Assembly: GCF_000004825.1 (NCBI RefSeq)
Contig: NW_008805073.1
Coordinates: forward strand, 558,001-622,000
DNA: 64,000 nt
Direction of reading: 5' to 3'
Source of the DNA: Heterostelium album PN500
Taxonomy: Eukaryota > Evosea > Eumycetozoa > Acytosteliales > Acytosteliaceae
Below, in pieces: positions 38,946-49,480 of this stretch. Made by a program: the position numbers and the translations under genes. Every line of letters begins with the position of its first letter. Positions within the stretch are counted from its first letter, which is position 1. A model generated the notes under the pieces. The model was given only the letters and a program-made list of their open reading frames with translations, had not been told where the DNA came from and searched no databases.

Positions 38946-39043
38946 TTAACAATTTTAATATTCTTCTTTTTTTAAACAAAATCTAAGATTCACTTTTAAT
39001 CCATTCGGATTAAATATGTTCAACAGAATATTAAAATTGTTAA
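38946..39043. repeat. Nested inverted repeat: 19-bp arms around an inner hairpin
   Basis: Arms ttaacaattttaatattct (38946-38964) and agaatattaaaattgttaa (39025-39043) are perfect reverse complements 60 bases apart. Inside, tttaatcc and ggattaaa (38995-39014) form a second perfect 8-bp stem with loop attc. Could be an RNA structure, a tiny MITE-like relic or a matrix/terminator element. No open frame. Confidence 0.6.
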
Positions 39044-39259
39044 TCCTATTATAGTCAACTAGTTAACCTTTGTTTTATTAAGTTTCAAAAGGATCGATAC
39101 TAAAAAACGTTATCACAGTCCGGAATACTTTAATAAAACATCTATAGAAAATATAGAAATAAACTTTAACAACAATTTTATTTTATAATTGTTAAATCAT
39201 AAACTCCAATGATATATTTCAATAATTAGTAATTTATTTTATTTTTTGTTATATAGTTT

Positions 39260-41355
39260 CTACAGATTTAAATTTGTAGTTGTTGTTGTTGTTGGTGTCT
39301 CATTATTATCATTATTATCATTATTATTATTATTACTATCATTATTTTCGTTATTGTTATTTAGATTATTTTTATGATGATTATTTTTGTTTTGTCCATT
39401 TGCAATATTATTCTTTCTTTCTAGTTTAAGCAGTTCAAATGCTTCCTTCTTTCTCTCTTTCTTTAGTTGCTTCTTTGATTTCTCTTTCTCGCCAGTTGCC
39501 TTGTGATATACCTTGGTTCTTAGATCACCATGTTGTGGTTCGATTTGACCCAAATCCCATTTCTAAAAAAAAATTAAAAAAAAAAAAAAACAATGATATT
39601 AGAAATAAGTTATATATATTTGTTAAAAAAGTGTTGCTAATAATAAATACAGTAAGCTTTGATTTATCATGATCGATTGGGTTGAACTCTAGTGTTTTCT
39701 CCATAGTGATCAATCTTCTACCCCATCTCATTGTCAAGGTTTGTAAACAGTTTGAAATTAATGTTAAACAAGGATGCTTTGGTAAATCAGTTTCCTTAAA
39801 ACTATTCATTCATATTCGTTAGTAATGTTATTCTATATCGTAATTATCTAAACACAATATATCAATATTTATACATACTCTGGTGTTGTTGGTAACCAAT
39901 AAACTAAACGACCACCAATAACCAACTTCTTTGCTGCCAACTCTAATAAATCAGCCATTACATCCGGTACCTTATATTCGGTTGTTTGTGCCATATGTGA
40001 CCATTTACTATAAATAATTGATTGGTTGTTAATAAATATGATTAAAAAATAATGTATAATAAGTTAAACATACAATCCTTCTGGTGGTGCTTTGTGTCTT
40101 CTGTTTTTATTGTATCCAACTCTTTTGGCACCAGCTCTTATTCCGTAGGGTGGATCGGTAATGATACAATCGAAAATAGGTCCGTCTCTCCATGGTGCAC
40201 TTGAATTATCACAGATTACGACACCCACGAGATTGTCAAGCAGACCCAGTTGTTCAAAGTTGGTTTCCAAATTACAGGTCTGAGTCTTACGCATCGCTGC
40301 AACATCGATATCGCAACCAACGGTCTGTGCACCAAAGTATGAGCTAATCAACACGAACGATCCAGTTCCAACGAATGGATCCAACATGAACGAACCCGGA
40401 CGAACATGTCCCATGTTGGCACTGATGATCGATAACTCTGGATCCATCGATGTAGTTCCAAGATACTTTCTATCCTGCAAATTGAACTGTGAAATCGATT
40501 CACGATTACCCTTTGCCACTAAAATACCTAAATACATATTCTGTGGTCCCTTCTCTACTTGATTGTCTGTTGTTGTAGTTGTTGTTGTTGTCATTTCATT
40601 TTCTTTTTCCTTTTCCTTTTCTTTTTCTTGTGCTCTTTCAGCCATGAGTTCTGGTGTGTCTCTTGACAATCCGTAGTCTTCAGTTAGTCGCCATACAACG
40701 TGCTCATTGACACCGTTGGGATTCATTGACACCTTTCCAGACGACCACAAAGGACTTGGTTTCAAACGATGCATTCTTTCTAGTTGATCTTCCTTGGAGA
40801 ATCTTCTTCCAAATGAATCGAATTCAATCTTCCAAATTTTATCTTTGTGGAATGTTGACTACAGATTATGTGTATATATATTTGTTAGAGAATGTTGTAA
40901 TAAAAGTAAAAGCTATAGATATCTATAACAGATACATACAATGAATTCAGGGTCATAGTTATTAGCAAGTTGATCGAGTAAACCTTGATAGGTGTTGGAC
41001 TCTGCCCAGACTCTGTAGAATCCACGAACCAAGACAGTTCTTGAACATATCTTTTTGACGTCTTCATCCGACTCTAAATCCATATATAAAAATGGTGACT
41101 GTATAATAGACGATGATGGGAATTAGCATTTCAATTGATTAGCTTAACTCTGATATGATCATTAACTACTACTAGTAAAAGAGTAAACTAAAATATTTTA
41201 CTTACAGAGATCTCCAAAACATCGGATTCAATGATTGGCAATAACGATTCATCTATACCCCATATTTTAATATTAAACATTGAGGCAACTGCGAGCAGTT
41301 CTCTATATCTAAAAGTAGGATATTGTTGTACGAAAATACAAAGATATCTAACCAT
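39260..41355 (-). CDS. trmt11: tRNA (guanine-N2) methyltransferase Trm11
   Basis: Six exons (41355-41206, 41098-40940, 40858-40074, 40007-39879, 39801-39651, 39562-39260) sum to 558 residues. N-terminal THUMP-type region (about 1-160) starts RYLCIFVQQYPTFRYRELLA. The Rossmann methyltransferase domain has motif I DPFVGTGSFVL and the catalytic IITDPPYGIRAG (the DPPY motif of exocyclic amino methylation). After ITDPPYG the chain runs EGFKWSHMAQTTEYKV and RLVYWLPTTP. Trm11, with the activator Trm112, makes m2G10 in tRNA in the cytoplasm. A KEKEKE plus poly-Thr insert (near 40560-40640) and an Asn-rich C-terminal tail (39260-39420) are lineage-specific low-complexity additions. No sign of damage. 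Confidence 0.92.
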
Positions 41356-41548
41356 TTCTTTATTATTATCTTATCTTTTTAATAAATAATAAAAATAAAA
41401 TATAAATAAAGAAAACAAAAAAACGATTGAATTGAGACGATCGTTTTTTTTTTTTGTTGTTTTGCATTTTGGGAAATAATGGTATTAATAATGTTGTTAT
41501 TTTTTTGAGAAAGTTTGCATCTTTGATTATTTATTCTTTATTTTCTTT

Positions 41549-43017
41549 TTATTTATATTTAGCCATAATTGATTTAGCAATCACTTGAAGTTGAATATTT
41601 GTTGTTCCTTCATAGATTTGTCCAACTAAAAATAATAAAATTAATTTGATAGTGTTTTGTTGTTGGTTAGTTAGTTAGTTAGTTAAGATGATATTCTTGT
41701 TAAATTTTGATTTATCGAAAACATTGTAGTTTAGTTAGTTACCTTTGCAATCACGGAAATATTTTTCAGCGTCAAACTCTTTGGTGATACCGACTCCACC
41801 GAGCATTGTGATGCATGCAGATGATACTTTTTCGGCGATTCTCGAACAGTAGAGCTTTGCCATCGATGCCTCTGTGACGAATGGCTTACCGGCTTCTTGG
41901 AGACGTGCTGCGTTGTATGTCAGTAGCTTACCGGCCTCGATGTCAACGGCAAGATCGGCGTAGGTGAATTGCATTCCTTGGAACTCGGCAATTGGCTTTC
42001 CGAATTGCTTGCGTTGCATCAAGTAGGGAAGAGTCGACTCGAATGCACCCTCGGCCAATCCGAGCATCTGCGCGGCAATACCGATACGACCTTCGTTCAA
42101 TCCCTCGATAGCTATCTTGTAGCCCTTTCCGACCTGTCCCAACACGTTGGAAGCGGGCACCTTGACGTCGTTGAAGATCACCTCGCAGGTGGAACTCGAA
42201 CGAATACCGAGTTTGTCCTCCTTCTTGCCAACCTCCAAACCCGGGGTGTTTCTGTCGACGAGGAATGCAGTGATTCCTCTGTAGCCGGCCGACGGATCGA
42301 CATTGGCCATGACGATGAAGACGCCTGCCTCCTTGGCGTTGGTAATCCACGCCTTTCCACCGTTGATAACGTAGTAGTCACCTTGTTTGTCGGCACGTGT
42401 CTTCAAGGCGAATGCATCGGAACCCGAGCTGCTCTCGGACAAACAGAAACTACCGACCATTTCAGTGGCCAACTTTGGTAGATACTGTTGCTTTTGTGCG
42501 TCGTTTCCGTAACGCTTGATGCAGTTGTTGATCAGAGTGTTCTGAACGTCGACAATCACAGAGATACCTGGGTCGACTTTGGCCAACTCTTCGATGATGA
42601 TGATCGACGACATGAAATTCAATCCGGTACCGTTGTATTCCTCTGGGATCTCGATACCCATCAAACCATTGGCAAAGCAATCCGCCAGCAATTCCTTGTC
42701 CAACTCACCCTTTTCATCCATCTTCTTAACCAACGGTCTAATTCTTTCATTTGAAAACTTTGCAACTGTATCTTTCAACATCAATTCATCCGCTGTCAAT
42801 GTTGTAATTGGTGGTATTTTCTATTGTTATTATCATATTATTCATCGATTAGCGCTCTCTCTCTCTCTTATGATAATTGTACATTCATTCATTTACTAAT
42901 TACCTCAAAAGATGAAGATGAAAAATTTAATCTATTTAAACATCTCTGACTACTACTACTATTGTTGCTATTTTTAATTAATTGTGTAAAGTTTTTAGCT
43001 AATTTTAATTTATTCAT
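41549..43017 (-). CDS. acadsb: Short/branched-chain acyl-CoA dehydrogenase, mitochondrial
   Basis: Three exons (43017-42904, 42820-41743, 41625-41549) give 422 residues. Exon 1 encodes a basic, hydroxylated leader [20 protein letters not shown] typical of a mitochondrial targeting peptide. Family strings: [85 protein letters not shown]. The small last exon carries [13 protein letters not shown], including the Glu that acts as catalytic base. The similarity pattern is closest to short/branched-chain dehydrogenase (isoleucine catabolism), but short-chain substrates cannot be excluded. It uses FAD and hands electrons to ETF. Coding DNA is notably GC-rich for this window. Confidence 0.91.
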
Positions 43018-43244
43018 ATTTGGTTATTAAATAAATAATAAGAGTAATAAAAAAATATTAATTTTTGTAACTATTCTGATCATACACACACACATAGCAA
43101 AAACTAATTTTGATTTTATTTTTTTTTGAAATTTCCTGTGGTTTTTTGGGTGTTAACACAACCCGATGATATCGGAATACATAATACGTATGTGATATAT
43201 TTATTTTATTTATTTGTTTTGTTCTAAACTTATTATTATTTCTA

Positions 43245-43805
43245 TTAAAGTATTATTAAACAAGTTAGCAATGACACACCTGTTAAAATACATTGGTAGT
43301 TATTAATGTGATTCCATTTCTTTAATAATGATTCTAGTACTTTTTGTGTTGTTGACGTAGCATGGATATCGATGTTATTGTTGTTAGAGTTTGATGTTTC
43401 TTCTTTTTCACCACCACTTCTTTCACTATTGGTCATTATTATTACTATCATTAAATGATTCAATTGTTTGTTGATATTTATAATTACTAGGAATGAAATG
43501 ATAGATGCTGCTAAACTAAATATACCACTAACAATCCACTTGATATCACTTGTTGTATACCAGTTAATGAATAGCAATATACAATTGAGCATAGTAACAT
43601 AGATTTCAATAGCACGGTACCTATTGTATTCTGACTTGGCAATATTTAAACAAGTGACAACTACATTATCATCTACCTTGTGACTCTCAAGCTTACTTTG
43701 CATCAGAGGTATAGAAAAGAATTGAAGATTAGAGAACAATGTAAAATGTATACCAGAACAAACTATACAACAGAGTTTTATGATGAATTCTACCAACCCA
43801 TTCAT
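43245..43805 (-). CDS. Small four-span membrane protein, function unknown
   Basis: Single exon, 186 residues, real ATG. Hydrophobic spans near residues 5-25, 70-85, 88-110 and the C-terminus, separated by a charged loop and an Asn-rich stretch (about 135-145). The layout (N-terminal span, polar loop, two central spans, then a Trp/Asn-bearing amphipathic segment WNHINNYQCILTG and a last span) resembles DUF1772-like membrane proteins, but I am not certain. The neighbour at 44087-44581 has the same plan and strand, so the two may be diverged tandem duplicates. Confidence 0.6.
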   Translation of the reverse strand: MNGLVEFIIKLCCIVCSGIHFTLFSNLQFFSIPLMQSKLESHKVDDNVVVTCLNIAKSEYNRYRAIEIYVTMLNCILLFINWYTTSDIKWIVSGIFSLAASIISFLVIININKQLNHLMIVIIMTNSERSGGEKEETSNSNNNNIDIHATSTTQKVLESLLKKWNHINNYQCILTGVSLLTCLIIL

Positions 43806-44086
43806 ATTTATATAAAACTTTAATATAACAAATAAACAAAAAGTTTAACTCTAACATTATTTTAATAAACATTGTTTAAATTAATATTTGTTTATAAGAT
43901 TTATTAAGAGATAAAAATAGTACAAATTTAAAAAGTTAATAAATTTTTAATAAAATAATATATTTAACTTGAAGTTCTACCTCTTTTAAGGTTGATCTTT
44001 ATTGAGTAATTTTACTATTGCTCTAGTTATAACTTTACAGTAGTTTTAATAAATATATATTACAATTATTTAGTTGTTGTTTTTTT

Positions 44087-44581
44087 TTATGTAAAAAATG
44101 TAAAAGAAATAAATCCTATTACACTGGATAAACATCTAATTTGATGAGCTGCTTTCCAATCGACTATACTTTCCCAAAGTTCCTCTTTTGCGTCGCTTGA
44201 AGGTTTATCTTTATTGCGTACTTCCTTTTCGTATAGTTTGTCAAATTTTAGATATATTCTTCTTTGTATATATGTTGAAACGATACTTTGAGACAATTGA
44301 ATCAAACCAGAAACAATAAACATTCGGTACAAAGTGAAACAATATCCTATTATCCAAAAAACAAGGTTGATATATCCAACCACCAATAAGAAAGACTTGA
44401 AATTGCGACGTATTGAACGGTTGATCATCAAGACCTCAAGTACTGCGCTATCGCTATCACTCCTGATTAGCTTTGTCATCAAAGGAAATCGATCTAGCAA
44501 CACATATCCAAATATAACTACATACAATGATGATGTTACAATACATATTGAATTGCATAGATATCCTAAATCAGTAATCAT
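44087..44581 (-). CDS. Small four-span membrane protein, possible paralogue of neighbour
   Basis: Single exon, 164 residues. Predicted spans near 8-27, 65-82, 83-102 and the C-terminus. The last part, WKAAHQIRCLSSVIGFISF, parallels WNHINNYQCILTGVSLLTC in the gene at 43245-43805, and both have a short polar loop after the first span. This shared topology, with weak sequence similarity, suggests an old tandem duplication and a DUF1772-like fold; that is inference. No enzymatic motif is visible. Confidence 0.6.
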   Translation of the reverse strand: MITDLGYLCNSICIVTSSLYVVIFGYVLLDRFPLMTKLIRSDSDSAVLEVLMINRSIRRNFKSFLLVVGYINLVFWIIGYCFTLYRMFIVSGLIQLSQSIVSTYIQRRIYLKFDKLYEKEVRNKDKPSSDAKEELWESIVDWKAAHQIRCLSSVIGFISFTFFT

Positions 44582-45112
44582 GATTATGACTAATCTATCT
44601 AACTCTAAAAATGAATAATATTAATTGAATGGATTGATTGATCGTTAAATTAAATTAAATTAAACACCCAGGGATCTTCATATAATTAATGATCAAAAAA
44701 AAAAAATCAAATTAATTTTAATTATATAACCACACACTCTTTAATTACAAATATAAATAAAAATAGATAATTGACAGTGTTTACCAAAATAGAATAGAAT
44801 CCAATCCCATCATTAATGGTTTGTTTTAAAATAATAAAAAAATATCACACCAGATTGATTATAATTATCTGTTTTTGGTGAGTAATTGTTTAAGATAATT
44901 TAAACACCCCCTACCCCCCCTTTATTTTCTTGATGTTCATTCCAATATATAGTTGAAAGAATAAATGATAGATCATTTCGTTTATCAAATATATTTATAT
45001 TGAAGATTCAACATTTATACAAAATATTCTTTGTAAAAAATCTATCTTTTTTTTTTTTTCTTTTCAATTTAAGAATCAACATATAACTATACAAATTAAA
45101 TATATATAATAA
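44582..45112. other. Divergent intergenic region
   Basis: About 530 AT-rich bases between divergent genes, with a ttaaa repeat (about 44645-44665) and an unusual C-rich patch (about 44904-44920). Probably both promoters. No gene seen. Confidence 0.5.
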
Positions 45113-45433
45113 ATGGATAATAATTTTGATGAAATATTTAAAAAATTATCACAAATAGAAGTAGTTGTGGTTCCTCCAGTTTTTTTACCTATTGGAGTGG
45201 ATAGTTTAGTATCACCATTGTACTCTCCTTATGGTCACATTTTCGAAAGATCAAAAATAGAAAGTTGGTTAGAAAAACACTCGATTTGTCCAATAACAAG
45301 AGAACCTCTTAGTTTAGAAATGTTGAAACCTGTTATCTTTGTATCAGAAGATGAAAATATATTGGAAAAAGAGAATGAATCTCCAAAACATGAATTAATT
45401 CAATCCAACCAAACTCAACCAAATCAAGCTTAA
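45113..45433 (+). CDS. Small stand-alone U-box domain protein
   Basis: Single exon, 106 residues. Residues about 23-80 form a U-box: SLVSPLYSPYGHIFERSKIESWLEKHSICPITREPL (seen here as SPLYSPYGHIFERSKIESWL and CPITREPLSLEMLKPV). The usual PVxxxxGHxFExxxIxxWL then CPxTxxPL pattern is present, although the first Asp-Pro-(I/V) is replaced by Ser-Pro-Leu. U-boxes recruit E2 ubiquitin-conjugating enzymes without zinc. There is no substrate-binding domain; the rest is a Glu/Asn/Gln-rich tail. The ATG follows an A/T-rich leader. Confidence 0.8.
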   Translation: MDNNFDEIFKKLSQIEVVVVPPVFLPIGVDSLVSPLYSPYGHIFERSKIESWLEKHSICPITREPLSLEMLKPVIFVSEDENILEKENESPKHELIQSNQTQPNQA

Positions 45434-45865
45434 TTTAATAAAACAATAAAATATGTATTTATTTATTTATTTATTTTTTTTGCATCAAGTTCAAAGACTT
45501 AAAAGTGAAAACTATTATTAAAGTTGATATATGTGGAGGAATATAATAACAAATAATTAAATTAGTTATTTAATATTAGTAATTGCATCTATAATCTATC
45601 TATGAGGAAAAACAAAATCATTGAATAAATTTAGAGAGTTAAATTTAGCGAGATTTTGTAAATAAATAAAATAGTGCAACTAGAATTATTTTTTAATATT
45701 ATTATTAATATAAATAAAATAATGGAATAATAATTATAATTATTATTTATATCGATTCGAATGAGGTATAGGTGTTGGTGTTGGTGTTGGTTGGTTAGTT
45801 AGTTGGTTGATCGGTTTGGTGGAGTTTTATCCTATTAATGAAGATTGACAGGGCTTTCTGGGTGA
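45434..45865. other. Convergent intergenic region
   Basis: About 430 AT-rich bases between the convergent U-box and acid phosphatase genes. A ggtgtt repeat lies near 45772-45792. No gene seen. Confidence 0.5.
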
Positions 45866-47281
45866 TTACCATTGTCCTCTACCAATTACAACTGAATCCA
45901 AGACAGTGTCGGTTTGGTCTTGAATGAATTGCCATTGCATGTGATCGGAATCCAAGAAGCTAACTTTGGCGTAACCAGTTTCGAGTAAACGAACACCAGA
46001 TGAGTAGACTGGTTGTGGTTGGAAACCAGAGTTCAAACCTTCTTGACAACCACCAGTTCCAATTACAACATAGACGGTTGCTTGTGGATTGGCATTGCTA
46101 CCATAGACTTGTGATTTGTAGACTGGTAACATTCTTTCGTATTCGTGTGAGTGACCTCCAATGAAGAAGTTAACATTGTATTTGTAGAACAAATCTTCGA
46201 GAGAAGCAATGAATTTCACTAAATTTAAAAAAAAAGAATTGATTAATAACCCAACAATGATTTAAATGGTATCAATATCTATATTCTTTAACTTACTTCT
46301 GTCCTTATCGTTACTCTTGCACCATCCAAAGGTTGAAGTGCAGTAGAGTGGACGATGAGCGAAAACAATCAACCAACCATCTGGGTTTGATTTACGGTAG
46401 GTTTGGAGTTCGTTGGTGAGCCAAGTAATTTGGTCTGATGATGGTGAATAGTCAGTCTCTGAGGAAATTCCAACAAAGTGAACACCATTGTAGTCGAATG
46501 AGTACCAGTCTCCATCGTCGGATCCCTTTGGCATCATGAAGGTGTTTTGGTAGTTTGAATTGTCACCATCGAAAATATCGTGGTTACCTGGGCAAGTCAT
46601 GTATGGAATAGTGGCAGAGATTGGAGTGATCTCTTCCAAGAATTCATTCCAAACAGTTTGGTTACCATATTTACCTTCATCACCATCTTGGAGATCAGCA
46701 TAAGCCTATGAAAAATTAATTACTATTAGAAAATGGAAAATTTAGAAAGTTTAAAAAAAACTACTTACAATATCACCAACATGCAAGACAAATTGGAATT
46801 GGTCCAAAGATCTAACGATGTTACGGACGGTTGAGTTGTCGACAACTGCACCCATATCACCATATGTTACGAAACTGAATGGAGTAACTTGTGAGTTGGT
46901 ATTTGGGAAAGTTGAGGTGGTGAAGTTGTATAATTCACTCCATACACCGGTCTCCTTGTTACCGACTGCATAGTAGTAGGTTTGTTGCGAAGCCAATGGT
47001 GAAATGGTGGCGACGGAGGTGTATCCAGACCAGAGTTTCTCGTTGAATTCCACGGTGCTACCGGTGATGATGTTACCGGTGACGTCGGATGGGTTGAATC
47101 CCTTGTTGTCGAATTGGACACATGGTGAGGATGGTGAATCCAAAGTGAACCAGGTGACTTGCATCTCTCCTTCAGTGTCGGTAAGTGAGAGCTTAATCGA
47201 AAGTGGAGTAACATTCGATGCATTTACAATGGCTACAGCCAAAAGGACGGTAGCCATTATTTTCATGATTGAAGCTGACAT
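45866..47281 (-). CDS. Purple acid phosphatase (secreted metallophosphoesterase)
   Basis: Three exons (47281-46769, 46705-46297, 46218-45866) give 424 residues. A hydrophobic signal peptide (about 1-21, ending VNAS) is followed by an N-terminal fibronectin-like domain with MQVTWFTLDSPSSPCVQF. Metal ligands of the Fe-Zn centre appear in order: YGDMG, HVGDIAYADLQDGD (created by the first splice), CPGNHDIF, FAHRPLYC, GGHSHEYERMLPV. Product: a lysosomal or extracellular enzyme releasing phosphate from esters, part of phosphate scavenging. A direct repeat ggtcggaaa lies twice just upstream. No anomaly in the frame. Confidence 0.93.
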
Positions 47282-47297
47282 ATTGTTATTTTTATTG

Positions 47298-47332
47298 GGT
47301 CGGAAATAAATATATAAATATAAGGTCGGAAA
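47298..47332 (-). promoter_or_regulatory. Direct repeat just upstream of the acid phosphatase gene
   Basis: The 9-mer ggtcggaaa occurs at 47298-47306 and 47324-47332, 26 bases apart and within about 50 bases of the ATG at 47281. Such GC-rich words stand out in dictyostelid flanks and may bind a regulator; no further support. Confidence 0.3.
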
Positions 47333-49480
47333 GCGGGGTTTGTCTAGTTTTCGGAAACTTGAACTTGATCCTGAGTTTGACTTTTTAAAAGTAATAAATT
47401 TGTTGTTTAAAAAAATATAATTCTATTTATACTCTTAAACTTAAAACAAGCAATAGTATTATTACAAAAGAGGTAATGGTATGAAAATTGAAACTAAAGA
47501 TAGATAAGAGTGAGTGAAAGAGCAGAACAAACAAACTGGAAAAACAATATATTTATAATTACTTAAAAAAATAAAATATGTGAAAAAGTAGTAATTATAA
47601 TACACAAAGGTAATATATATGTTGTATTATTATAAAAATAACTTTGGCTCTGAGAGAGTGAGGGTTATTATATCTTTGATAACAATAGATATGTGTTTGT
47701 TGTGTGTGTGAGAGTGTTGTCAACAACAGTGGTAATACAATAATGAACTCTTTTGATATTGCTTTTATAATAAACTTCTTTTGGTCAATAAGATATAGCT
47801 ATAAATGTTTTTGAATATTGAGCACACAACCTTGACACTACAAAAAAACAACAACAACAACAAGCAAAGCTAACCGATCACCAATGAAAACAGGTTTCTG
47901 TCTTACTTTTCAGTATCACTCAATTATGTTTTTTTTTTTTTTTTTGGAAATGTTTTGGGTTAAGTGTCTAAATCATATGTTTGTTGTTTTATTTTAAAAA
48001 AACTATGAAAAAGGGGTAACCTGCTTTAGTGGGGTATCACCAAAAAATAAAAATAAAACAAAAATCAAAACACATTTTTTTTTAAGAATCAAAAATAAGG
48101 ATATTTATTTAGAAAAAAAAGAAATGAGAAAAAAATAAGGGCATGTTTTTTCATTTTTTTTCGTTTGTTTTTAGAAAGAATCTTGTTTTTGTGTGTGTGG
48201 TATCATTTCAAATCTCTAAACTCCGAACCCCCTCATTATATACTATGGGCTCGTGTAAAGATGTCGCAAAACTGTAACTCTAGAGTGTGCCCATGTGTGT
48301 ATCACCAGGTTGTTTTAATTAAAAATCTTTTTTTTTTTTTTTTTTTTTTTTGCAATAGCGGTGTTGGTATCTGCCACTAATTACACCGAGCTTACAATGA
48401 AAACTAAACAAGATCATATCATTGACGTCAAAAAGTCGATTAATATTTAATAAAACACATGGGCACAGGCAAATATAGATAATTTGTCAATTCATATTAA
48501 TATTCAAGTGGGTTGTCAAAAGCTCATCAACATGTCGATGTACAGATGACTCTTTGTCTGATACTTAATATCTTACAAAAAAACGATGAAAAGAAATATA
48601 GGGAAGAAAAGAGAAGGGAATAATAAGTCATCTCCCACGGAGATGTTGGTGATGTAGTTGGTGGTGTGCGTTGCAAGTTGTTTCTTTAAAAGTAGTGAAT
48701 ATCACATATTTTATTATAATTCAATAAGTTATTTGTTTGCTGCTATCTGCTTGTATGAAATTAAACATGTGTGTATATTGGTGCAAAAGTTGATAAAAAT
48801 ATTATTATTCCTTTTTAACTTTGCAGTATACTTTAAATGATTTTTGCAAATAATTCAAATCATCAGATTTATATTATACCACACACACACAATAAATACA
48901 CATTCATTCATCATTAATCAAACGTGAGTGAGAGTGTGTTGTGTGTGTGATTCAAATAGCTTAAAACAAAAAATAAAATAAAAAAACAAATATGTAAAAA
49001 AAATAAATATTATAATAATTATTTTTTTTAATACCTATACACATTAAACTAATTATTATTGTTGTTGAATGTTGGAGATTGCGTTACACTATAGTAATGA
49101 AGAGTCGTTGTAATAGCAACTGTTATTAGTTGTGAACTTTAATTATGAGTTTTGTTTCCTTTTTTGGTATTATTACAAAGATGGAGATTTTACAGGTAAA
49201 TCAATGTCGATATATTGTATAAAGATATCTCTATTTGTTGTTGTTTTTTGGTTTATTAATGTTTTTTGTTTTTGGTTTATTAATACTAAATATAAATCTT
49301 ATAATTATTTGTGAAAAGTGGGGAATTGGTTATTTGTGAAGGGAAGGGAAAGTAAAGTAATGGGAGAGAAAGGGGAATGAGAATACGATGTAATAAATTA
49401 TTGTTATTGTTTTTTTTCATTTTTCATTTTTCATTTTTGATTCAAATATAATTTGTTAAACTTTAACACATAATTATTGT
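47333..49480. other. Large intergenic region
   Basis: About 2.1 kb between the acid phosphatase promoter and the AP180 gene 3' end. It holds long T runs (about 47930-47946 and 48328-48352), a moderately GC-richer patch (about 48195-48470) with a 12-bp inverted repeat, and TG/CA runs near 48880-48950. Short open frames lack domains. No gene is supported. Confidence 0.5.
48287..48466. repeat. 12-bp inverted repeat with a 156-base spacer
   Basis: gtgcccatgtgt (48287-48298) and acacatgggcac (48455-48466) are exact reverse complements in an otherwise AT-rich region. The spacer includes a 25-base T run. Could bound a small non-coding transcript or be chance. Confidence 0.4.

Larger units (their letters stand above)
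37189..39259. other. Large intergenic region with several structured elements
   Basis: About 2 kb of AT-rich DNA upstream of the ABCG gene and downstream of trm11. It holds a GC-richer block with paired ends (37445-37625), a local repeat cluster (38107-38240) and a nested inverted repeat (38946-39043), each listed separately. No protein gene is supported. Confidence 0.6.
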
